Assembly: GCA_021826255.1 (NCBI GenBank)
Contig: JAKBAZ010000024.1
Location: 1-12,097 of the forward strand
Length of the DNA: 12,097 bases
Origin: Actinomycetes bacterium
Lineage (GTDB): Bacteria > Actinomycetota > Acidimicrobiia > Acidimicrobiales > RAAP-2
Direction: 5' to 3'
The translations under genes and the position numbers were made by a program. The notes under the pieces were generated by a model, which saw only the letters and a list, made by a program, of their open reading frames with translations, did not search any database and had not been told where the DNA came from. Of this stretch, positions 6,544 to 11,098 are shown one piece after another; position 1 is the stretch's first letter; every line of letters begins with the position of its first letter.

Positions 6544-6587
6544 CAACCGCCCGGGGTGCGCCACGAAGGATGCGTCCCGGGCGGTTG
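6544..6587 (+). terminator. Strong GC-rich hairpin after the beta-propeller gene
   Basis: CAACCGCCCGGG (6544-6555) is the exact reverse complement of CCCGGGCGGTTG (6576-6587); with G-U pairs the stem can extend inward to about 18 bp. It starts 34 nt after the stop codon. No U-run follows, so it is a terminator of the U-less type common in actinobacteria, or a transcript-stabilising structure. Confidence 0.7.
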
Positions 6588-6667
6588 TCAACGACGCGAC
6601 GACGCCGACTTACACTCTGCGCTCGGGGAACGTCGAGGTGTCGATCGGTAGCGACTCGGCGCCTTCC

Positions 6668-6680
6668 TAGACTCGCTCGA
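6668..6680 (+). promoter_or_regulatory. Candidate leaderless promoter (-10 TAGACT) of the duplicated membrane protein
   Basis: TAGACT (6668-6673) is followed by CGCTCG (6 nt) and the ATG at 6680. No Shine-Dalgarno precedes the ATG, so a leaderless transcript is likely. Confidence 0.5.
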
Positions 6681-7726
6681 TGCGTCGTGTGGATTTGGCG
6701 AAGTCCCTCCATCTCCTCACTCTCGGGGGTGGCGTTCTCGTACTGTTCGCCGTGAGCTTTTCCTTCGTCCCGAGCGCCGGAGGACGTGTGGCCATTTTCG
6801 GACTGAGTGTCGTCGTCGGCCTCGGGATGTTTCACACCCGCGACGACGGGCACCTCGCAACTCTCCGCTGGGAGGATCCCCTGTTGGCGTTGGCGGGAAC
6901 CCTCGCCACGATGGTGATCTTGCGCGACCTTCACTGGTCGAGCGTCGCCGCCGCGAGTGCGGTGGGTCTACTCGGAGCACTCGTGACGCGAGTGGTGGCC
7001 GGGGCTCGGGACTACCACGGCGCCGTGATCTACGGCGGTGCGTTCATCGGCGCCACCTCTCCGCTCGTCTTTCGCTCTAGTGGGTGGCTCGTGGGAGCCG
7101 CTCTCCTCTTCGGTGTCGCGTGGTCAGTGAGCCGTGACGCGTGGGTCGGCGTGGGCGGGAAGATCGGGAGTATCGCCGCACTGAGTACCGTCTCGGTACG
7201 ACTCGTTGCCTCGTGGCTACATCAGGCCGGCCCGGGCGTTCGAGTTCACGACGTTCCCTCCTTCAGTAGAGGTCTCGCTCTCGCTCTGATCGGAGTCATG
7301 GGGGCTCTCGCGACGTGGTGGCTCAGCGTGCGGCGACGTGGCGGCGCAGTGATGGGATCGTCTCTCTGTTCACTCGGACTCTGCGCCGTGGTGTGGAGTG
7401 CACCAGGTCTCTTTGGACCCCACGCGGACCTCGTAGAGTTCGCGTGGTTTGCCGCCAGTTTCGCCGGTATGACCAATCCTTCGCGCCTTCGACACACCGC
7501 GATCGATCTCACCGGGTGTGGAGTTTTGATTGGGCTCCTCTCTCTCGCCCTCGGGCCCGAGATAGCGGGAGTCGGAGGTAGTGGGGGACTGACCGCACTC
7601 CCGTGTGTCTTCGCCCTCCGCGGAATCGAACACGAGATTCAGAGGTTCGCTACTCGTCGAGTTCGAGGAGATTCCACCGACATCGCACGGCCCAAGCGGG
7701 GTGGCGGTACCTCACCGAGGGCGTAG
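6680..7726 (+). CDS. Multi-pass membrane protein with internal duplication, function unknown
   Basis: A 348-residue protein with roughly nine or ten hydrophobic segments (for example near residues 10-30, 36-51, 67-82, 86-106, 115-130, 134-150, 200-215, 226-243, 253-263 and 276-292) and a short basic cytoplasmic-looking tail (residues 321-348). Two parts resemble each other: about 119-171 (GGAFIGATSPLVF ... VGVGGKIGSIAAL) and about 258-312 (AASFAGMTNPSRL ... AGVGGSGGLTAL). Both have a Phe-x-Gly-x-Thr-x-Pro motif and, about 30 residues later, a GVGG motif, which suggests an ancient duplication as in many transporters. Conserved Gly/Pro motifs inside membrane spans fit a channel or carrier, but I do not recognise the family. 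It is a single gene between a strong upstream terminator and a gene-poor region, with a probable leaderless start at ATG 6680. Confidence 0.8.
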   Translation: MRRVDLAKSLHLLTLGGGVLVLFAVSFSFVPSAGGRVAIFGLSVVVGLGMFHTRDDGHLATLRWEDPLLALAGTLATMVILRDLHWSSVAAASAVGLLGALVTRVVAGARDYHGAVIYGGAFIGATSPLVFRSSGWLVGAALLFGVAWSVSRDAWVGVGGKIGSIAALSTVSVRLVASWLHQAGPGVRVHDVPSFSRGLALALIGVMGALATWWLSVRRRGGAVMGSSLCSLGLCAVVWSAPGLFGPHADLVEFAWFAASFAGMTNPSRLRHTAIDLTGCGVLIGLLSLALGPEIAGVGGSGGLTALPCVFALRGIEHEIQRFATRRVRGDSTDIARPKRGGGTSPRA

Positions 7727-7738
7727 CAAGTCCTTGCT
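7725..7738 (+). terminator. Small hairpin overlapping the stop of the duplicated membrane protein gene
   Basis: AGCAA and TTGCT pair around a GTCC loop (7725-7738), overlapping the TAG stop. The stem is only 5 bp and no U-run follows, so it is a weak candidate. Confidence 0.2.
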
Positions 7739-7859
7739 GTCCTGATGGGGGCACCGTGCACAGTTCCCCTTCGACGGCGGACAGATGCTCTTCTTCATCG
7801 GGTGCGCGGATCCTGAGGCGGGGATCATCAACTAGGTTCGCGACGATGGAGGCCAGTCA
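7727..7859. other. Intergenic stretch with a possible coding remnant
   Basis: No intact gene is seen. On the plus strand, 7746-7835 is open for 29 codons without a start codon near its head, and reads like a protein tail (FPFDGGQMLFFIGCADPEAG) before a TAG. It may be the decayed end of a lost gene; it is too short to identify. Confidence 0.25.
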
Positions 7860-7928
7860 ATGATTCAGGGCGACGAAGTCTGTGACGAATCTCACGACGT
7901 TGACTACGGCCTGTGCCGGATGTGCTAG
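7860..7928 (+). CDS. Possible 22-residue Cys/His-rich peptide or broken gene start
   Basis: ATG 7860 has one of the best ribosome binding sites in the window: GGAGG (7848-7852) with a 7-nt spacer. It opens a 22-codon frame with Cys8, His12, Cys19 and Cys22, the last pair as CRMC, resembling one half of a zinc-knuckle, and then stops at TAG. It overlaps the start of the next ORF in another frame. It could be a leader peptide, or the start of a longer protein broken by a frameshift into the next ORF. Confidence 0.3.
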   Translation: MIQGDEVCDESHDVDYGLCRMC

Positions 7929-8251
7929 CACCCCAGACGAAAAGGTGGCTGGTTCGTCCCGAAGTGTTCCAGATTGGCGTTCGCCCAGGTTCGTCACGTT
8001 GGACGGTGCACGACGAGATCCTGGTGGTGCTTCCGGAACTGGTGGATGGGCGCGAAGAGCTCAGATTCGCGGACCTGGTAGTTCGTCTGAATCCGGACAA
8101 TGACGAACGCAGGTGGTGGGCGGTCGAGAAGGCAGTGTGGCGCATGGCGGGGACCAGTGGAATGTCGTTGCCGCTGATCGCGCTGGGAATCGGGCGCTGC
8201 CACGCGGCTGACGGCAGAAATGCGATGGGATCGGCGAGTTTTCGTGGGTAG
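7913..8251 (+). CDS. Hypothetical protein
   Basis: A 112-residue open frame from GTG 7913 (another GTG lies at 7922) to TAG 8251. Codon use is natural for a GC-rich genome (many G-first codons, C/G third positions), which argues for a real or recently real gene, but no Shine-Dalgarno or -10 box sits before either GTG. The sequence has no signal peptide. It includes a Val/Leu-rich beta-looking centre (DEILVVLPELVDG), a Trp-rich basic-acidic segment (ERRWWAVEKAVWRMAG) and a hydrophobic stretch (MSLPLIALGIG). I do not recognise the family. The well-placed ribosome binding site belongs to the overlapping ORF at 7860, so this may be the rest of a frameshifted gene. The antisense frame over the same span is less convincing. 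Confidence 0.45.
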   Translation: MPDVLAPQTKRWLVRPEVFQIGVRPGSSRWTVHDEILVVLPELVDGREELRFADLVVRLNPDNDERRWWAVEKAVWRMAGTSGMSLPLIALGIGRCHAADGRNAMGSASFRG

Positions 8252-8290
8252 ATGTGTGCGTTACCCACGCTTTCTAGCACAGTGGGAGTC

Positions 8291-8581
8291 ATGAGTGGTC
8301 TTCCTATCTCCAACCATGTTGCCTCTTACCGAGTGCGTCTCGACAGTCGGAGACGACCTACGCTACCGGCGGCCCTACTGGAAGAGGCTGAAATTGGCGA
8401 CGGGGAGGTCGAGCTGGTCGCCCGCGTAGATGGACCGGGGCGCGTCGTCCTTGAGGTTCCACTGGCGCAGCTACGGGATCTCCAGACGTCGGTGGCGGCG
8501 GAGATGGAGCGGAACCACGACACCGCGGATCTGGCCATGGAACTTATCGAGGAGCGTCGCCTCGATACCAGCCTTCAATAG
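8291..8581 (+). CDS. AbrB/SpoVT-like antitoxin of a VapBC-type toxin–antitoxin pair
   Basis: A 96-residue protein from ATG 8291; an in-frame ATG at 8252 exists but would add an unrelated tail of 13 residues. The N-terminal segment YRVRLDSRRRPTLPAALLEEAEI is the swapped-hairpin AbrB DNA-binding domain: two beta-strands around an (R)RPTLP turn, then a short helix, followed by strands through VVLEVPL (about residue 58). The C-terminal ~35 residues are charged and helical (EMERNHDTADLAMELIEERR), as expected of the part that wraps around a partner toxin. A PIN-domain toxin gene starts 3 nt after the stop codon, which is the classical antitoxin-first order. Such antitoxins neutralise the toxin and repress their own promoter; inverted CCCAC/GTGGG (8263-8287) just before the ATG might be part of the operator. 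The toxin gene is broken, so the antitoxin may be an orphan. Confidence 0.75.
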   Translation: MSGLPISNHVASYRVRLDSRRRPTLPAALLEEAEIGDGEVELVARVDGPGRVVLEVPLAQLRDLQTSVAAEMERNHDTADLAMELIEERRLDTSLQ

Positions 8582-8584
8582 CCA

Positions 8585-9061
8585 GTGGCCACGCGACGGA
8601 AGATTCCTGCCGGGTTGGTGGAGCTCGACGCTTAGTTCCTGATCGACGTCATACGTCGATCGAAGGATGTAGAGAGGTATGTTCCCGTTTTGAAGAGGGC
8701 TGAAGTCACCTCGGTCAACTTCGGCGAGGTGCTGTACAAGCTCGGCCGGACTTCCACCGTCAAGCAGTCCGTCATCGAGAATGCGTTGGTGACTACGGGT
8801 CTGACCATCGTTGACGTTGGTCTACCCACAGTGCGGCGGTTTGTCGAGTTGAAGAACATCGACGCCAAGAGCACCGCCGCCCAGGAACGTTCGGGCAATG
8901 GTCCCGCCAAGACGCTCTCGCTTGGTGATCTGATCTGCCTTGGTTATGCCACGGAGAGAGAGCGTCCGGTCCTAACAGGAAACCGACACTGGACAACATT
9001 GGGACGGCACGGGCTCACTGTTCCTGTCTTTGACTACCGAGATGCTGAGACGAACATCTAG
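8585..9061 (+). pseudogene. VapC-like PIN-domain ribonuclease toxin, interrupted by an in-frame amber codon
   Basis: From GTG 8585 (or GTG 8618) the frame reads ...VELDA, then TAG at 8633-8635, then FLIDVIRRSKDVERYVPV and the rest of a PIN domain to TAG 9061. The hallmark N-terminus LDA(S/Y)FLID is split exactly at the residue after the catalytic Asp-Ala. Downstream the family pattern continues: AEVTSVNFGEVLYKL (second acidic residue Glu), SLGDLICLGYA (Asp) and PVLTGNRHWTTL, where the usual Asp of TxDxxW is Asn. Full length with the stop ignored is about 158 residues, normal for VapC. A restart at TTG 8690 would lack the first catalytic Asp. VapC enzymes cut RNA. Two damaging changes (stop and Asp to Asn) suggest an inactive toxin; a single-base sequencing error cannot be ruled out for the stop. 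Confidence 0.75.
8641..8661 (+). repeat. Perfect stem-loop 5 nt after the amber codon of the PIN gene
   Basis: GATCGACGT (8641-8649) and ACGTCGATC (8653-8661) are exact reverse complements around a 3-nt loop (CAT). The structure lies inside the coding frame, directly after the premature TAG. Confidence 0.6.
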
Positions 9062-9116
9062 GCGGTCATAGTGCTTGGCTTCGGTGCGACGTCGAAGCAG
9101 GCGTAGTGTCTCCGGT

Positions 9117-9149
9117 GATCCGACGATCCGACGACCAGAACCGTCGGAT
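9117..9149 (+). terminator. Hairpin downstream of the PIN pseudogene, with GATCCGAC tandem copies
   Basis: ATCCGACG (9126-9133) and CGTCGGAT (9142-9149) form an 8-bp perfect stem with an 8-nt loop, 65 nt after the end of the PIN frame. GATCCGAC is present twice in tandem (9117-9124, 9125-9132), so two alternative 5' arms exist. No U-run follows, so terminator function is uncertain. Confidence 0.4.
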
Positions 9150-9173
9150 TCGCACAGGTCATAATTGGTGGAG

Positions 9174-9358
9174 CCAGTTCGGCTTCAAGACCGGACGCCT
9201 GGTGCGCGATCAGAGAGCGACGAACTCTCTCGCCGGACCCGAGGCCAGTGCCATGTAGGGCTCTTTATTAGGCGAGTCGGGTGTTCGGCTGGCCGGTTGG
9301 ATGCGCACCATCAATGAAGAAGGTTGCGCACCACAGTCCGGTATAAAAGCCGAACTGG
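9174..9358. repeat. Imperfect inverted repeat (34 and 33 bp arms) ending next to the tmRNA 3' end
   Basis: The left arm at 9174-9207 begins CCAGTTCGGCTT, then ACCGGAC, then TGGTGCGC. The reverse complement of the right arm at 9326-9358 has the same three blocks in the same order, with a differing 4-nt block and one gap, about 28 matches in 34 positions. The arms are 118 bp apart. The right arm stops one base from the encoded CCA end of the tmRNA. The 8-mer TGGTGGAG, identical to the tmRNA 3' end on this strand (9360-9367), also abuts the left arm (9166-9173). Confidence 0.7.
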
Positions 9359-9359
9359 G

Positions 9360-9708
9360 TGGTGGAGGTGCGGGGAATCGAACCCCGGTCCATCGGCATC
9401 TCCCTGGTCCTTCTCCGAGCGCAGTGAACGGAAGGTTGTCGGGGTCGCGTCCGCCGTTCACGCCGATGGCTACCCGTATCTAACTAAAGTGTCCCGCTCG
9501 CGACGCTAGAAGGCGCGGTGGTGAGCCCTACTGAATGACGTTCCCGACCGCACCGTAGGGCTGGGCACGGAGGACCGTTGCTGACTAAGCAGCAAGCACA
9601 AGCTGAGGCTTGGCGTTTATTTTTTTGTTTCCGACTCTTTTACGTGGCTTCGGAGACCACGGCTCGCTTCTCCCACTTCGACGGCCAATGTCGAAACCAA
9701 TCACCCCC
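9360..9708 (-). ncRNA. ssrA: Transfer-messenger RNA (tmRNA)
   Basis: One-piece tmRNA of about 349 nt on the minus strand. The 5' end GGGGGTGATTGGTTTCGACA (from 9708) is the typical tmRNA start, and the 3' end has the T-arm CGGGG-TTCGATT-CCCCG followed by CACCTCC and an encoded ACCA. The two ends form a 7-bp acceptor stem that includes a G3-U pair, the alanine identity element. An A-rich stretch precedes the reading frame, which from a likely GCC resume codon (9614) encodes AKPQLVLAA and a TAG at 9587-9585. The tag ends in LAA, the signal for ClpXP-type proteases. tmRNA with SmpB rescues stalled ribosomes and marks the unfinished protein. smpB lies directly upstream on the same strand, 61 nt away. 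The exact resume codon is inferred; one codon earlier (Asn) is possible. Confidence 0.95.
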
Positions 9709-9714
9709 TGGATG

Positions 9715-9733
9715 TACGTTCCCGTTGAACGTA
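9715..9733 (-). other. Perfect hairpin between smpB and ssrA
   Basis: TACGTTC and GAACGTA (9715-9721 and 9727-9733) form a 7-bp stem with a 5-nt loop, only 6 nt before the mature tmRNA 5' end and about 36 nt after the smpB stop. It may be a processing signal in a joint smpB-ssrA transcript, a weak terminator for smpB, or a protein binding palindrome. Confidence 0.4.
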
Positions 9734-9769
9734 GGGACAGCCTACCGGTCACGACCCCCCTTGGCTTCC

Positions 9770-10288
9770 TCAGCCGAACTTCTCCCTACTGCGAACCGTG
9801 CGGGCGATGTCGCGTTCGGCGTCTCTCGCCTTGATGGCCTCGCGACGATCGTGGAGCCGACGTCCCTTGGCGAGACCTAACTCCACCTTGGCGCGCCCGT
9901 CTCGGAAGTAAAAGGAGAGCGGAATAAGGGTGAGTTGCTGGGTGGTGGCCCGGTGGTGCCAGCGTTCGAGTTCGTGTTTGTGTATGAGGAGTTTGCGCTT
10001 GCGGTCCGGGTCGTGGGCTCCCACACCGTGAGCGAAGGCCCACGGCGGAATGTGGCACTGAAAAAGCCAGAGTTCTCCACCGTCGACTCGAGCGTACGCT
10101 TCAGCGATTTGGGCCCGGCCCTCCCGCAGGGACTTGACCTCGGACCCACTCAGCACGACACCGCACTCCAGGGTGTCGAGAATGTCGTAGTCGTGGCGAG
10201 CGCGTCGATTCGTGGCGACCACCCGGTCGCCCCCCGACGCGGCCTTGTCGGCGGCGCGTCGCGCCTGCATCTGTTTAGCCCGAGCCAC
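9770..10288 (-). CDS. smpB: SsrA-binding protein SmpB
   Basis: A 172-residue cytoplasmic RNA-binding protein. SmpB marks are clear: VVATNRRARHDYDI at the N-terminus, then VLSGSEVKSLREGRAQIAEAY, IPPWAFAHG, DPDRKRKLLIHKHEL, LTLIPLSFYF, KVELGLAKGRRLHDRRE and the basic C-terminal tail KARDAERDIARTVRSREKFG that enters the mRNA channel of the stalled ribosome. SmpB binds the tRNA-like domain of tmRNA and is essential for trans-translation. Compared with typical 150-160-residue proteins it has about 20 extra N-terminal residues (MARAKQMQARRAADK...). The GTG start at 10288 lacks a Shine-Dalgarno but has TACGCT six nt upstream; ATG at codon 7 is an alternative. It is followed by ssrA on the same strand and is divergent from mec. 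Confidence 0.97.
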   Translation of the reverse strand: MARAKQMQARRAADKAASGGDRVVATNRRARHDYDILDTLECGVVLSGSEVKSLREGRAQIAEAYARVDGGELWLFQCHIPPWAFAHGVGAHDPDRKRKLLIHKHELERWHHRATTQQLTLIPLSFYFRDGRAKVELGLAKGRRLHDRREAIKARDAERDIARTVRSREKFG

Positions 10289-10300
10289 TCCGCCAGCGTA
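10289..10300 (-). promoter_or_regulatory. Candidate leaderless promoter (-10 TACGCT) of smpB
   Basis: On the minus strand TACGCT (10300-10295) is followed by GGCGGA (6 nt) and the GTG start at 10288. GGCGGA touches the start codon directly and is too close to act as a ribosome binding site. Confidence 0.5.
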
Positions 10301-10325
10301 GTGAGCCCGGCGCGAGCATTATCGG

Positions 10326-10338
10326 TAACGTGGCGACG
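10326..10338 (+). promoter_or_regulatory. Candidate leaderless promoter (-10 TAACGT) of the mec operon
   Basis: TAACGT (10326-10331), then GGCGAC (6 nt), then GTG at 10338. With the smpB box on the other strand it makes a compact divergent promoter in a 49-bp gap. No Shine-Dalgarno precedes the GTG. Confidence 0.5.
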
Positions 10339-10763
10339 TGTTGATTCTCACGCGCGAACAGCGAGACTCTCTCATCGCGACGTGCATCCGAGCGCTACCG
10401 AACGAAGGGTGCGGGCTGTTGCTCGGTACGCCCGACGGTGTGGTGAGTGACGTGGTGGCGAGCTCCAACGTGGCCGAGTCGACTCGTGTGTACGAAATCG
10501 ACCCCAAAGTGCTACTTCGGACCTTTCGTCGAGCCGACGAGGAGGGGGTCGACGTTCTTGGGGTCTTCCACTCCCACACCCACTCGCCCGCGTACCCCAG
10601 CCCGACTGACGTGGCCCAAGCCCCCGATCCTTCGTGGCACTACGTTCTCACGTCCTTTCTCTCGATAGAGCCCGATCTGCGCAGTTACCGAATCGTGGAT
10701 GGCGTCATTAGCGAGGAGGACGTGGTGATCCGTGGGGACACGTCCGAGGTCTCCTCCCGTTAA
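10338..10763 (+). CDS. mec: JAMM-family metalloprotease Mec (CysO-cysteine peptidase)
   Basis: A 141-residue zinc peptidase of the JAB1/MPN (JAMM) family. All signature residues are present: Glu23 in PNEGCGLLLG, then the HxH-x7-S-x2-D motif with His78, His80, Ser88 and Asp91 (VFHSHTHSPAYPSPTD). In Mycobacterium tuberculosis the homologue releases cysteine from the CysO-Cys adduct by cutting after the Gly-Gly end of CysO. cysO and cysM follow, giving the complete actinobacterial cluster. Here Mec may also be needed to mature CysO, which is encoded with two residues after Gly-Gly. The start is GTG 10338, with a TTG one codon later; no Shine-Dalgarno, but TAACGT lies 6 nt upstream, suggesting a leaderless operon transcript. 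The protein is cytoplasmic. Confidence 0.93.
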   Translation: MLILTREQRDSLIATCIRALPNEGCGLLLGTPDGVVSDVVASSNVAESTRVYEIDPKVLLRTFRRADEEGVDVLGVFHSHTHSPAYPSPTDVAQAPDPSWHYVLTSFLSIEPDLRSYRIVDGVISEEDVVIRGDTSEVSSR

Positions 10764-10816
10764 AGTTGAGTCAGCAAGTCAGGAATTAGTTTCGCTCCCC
10801 AGTAAAGGCAGGCCCC

Positions 10817-11098
10817 ATGTCCGCAACGTTGCGCATACCGACCGTTCTCCGTCCCGCCGTGGGAGGTCAGGCCACTCTTGAGGTGGAGGGTGCGACCATC
10901 GGGGAAGTGTTGAAGAACGTGACCGCTCAGTACCCGAGTGTCACCGGTCAACTGTTAGCGGAGGACGGATCACTCCACCGCTTCTTGAACGTGTACGTGA
11001 ACGATGACGACGTGCGCTACATCGGTGGCGTGGACGCACCGGTAAAGGACGACGACGAAATTACTCTCCTGCCGGCGGTGGCCGGGGGCTGCCACTAG
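10817..11098 (+). CDS. cysO: Ubiquitin-like sulfur carrier protein CysO, encoded with a GGCH C-terminus
   Basis: A 93-residue ThiS/MoaD-like beta-grasp protein. It starts IPTVLRPAVGGQ, has the conserved LHRFLNVYVNDDDVRYIGG core, and ends ITLLPAVAGGCH. Family members carry sulfide as a thiocarboxylate on a C-terminal Gly-Gly after adenylation by a MoeZ-type enzyme; CysM then joins it to O-phosphoserine to give CysO-Cys, which Mec hydrolyses. The M. tuberculosis protein ends exactly at Gly-Gly, whereas this one has two more residues, Cys92 and His93, so it must be trimmed before use. No activating enzyme gene is in the window. The ATG at 10817 is 53 nt after mec with only a weak, purine-rich ribosome binding site (AAAGGCAGG); the TAG stop overlaps the GTG of cysM (TAGTG). 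Confidence 0.93.
   Translation: MSATLRIPTVLRPAVGGQATLEVEGATIGEVLKNVTAQYPSVTGQLLAEDGSLHRFLNVYVNDDDVRYIGGVDAPVKDDDEITLLPAVAGGCH

Larger units (their letters stand above)
9062..9359. other. Gene-poor stretch between the PIN pseudogene and the tmRNA 3' end
   Basis: No convincing gene is seen. The plus strand has an open tail ending WWSQFGFKTGRLV... at TAG 9256-9258, and the minus-strand counterpart at the right arm reads QFGFYTG..., both falling in the inverted repeat described separately. The stretch may be residue of a mobile element that used the tmRNA gene as its target. Confidence 0.35.

Noticed and set aside
8252..8290. Upstream ATG for the antitoxin, immediately after the TAG of the previous frame
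   Set aside because: The added 13 residues do not look like part of an AbrB domain and there is no ribosome binding site; ATG 8291 has GGGAG just upstream.
7828..8313. 161-codon minus-strand ORF across the hypothetical and antitoxin start
   Set aside because: Ser/Arg-rich with no domain features, and it runs antisense over the start of the recognisable AbrB domain gene.
8616..8623. A third TGGTGGAG copy as a possible attachment core
   Set aside because: It lies within the PIN coding frame, and G-rich 8-mers of this kind are expected by chance in such sequence.
9360..9390. A tRNA gene suggested by the GGTTCGATTCCCC T-arm and encoded CCA
   Set aside because: The T-arm and acceptor pair with a 5' end about 330 nt away that has the tmRNA start GGTTTCGACA, so this is ssrA and not a tRNA.
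9301..9509. Plus-strand ORFs reading GNRTPVHRHLPG and similar over the tmRNA
   Set aside because: They are antisense translations of the tmRNA tRNA-like end, a well-known source of false protein calls.
9578..9880. 100-codon plus-strand ORF
   Set aside because: It runs antisense through the tmRNA 5' half and the smpB end, with no protein-like features.
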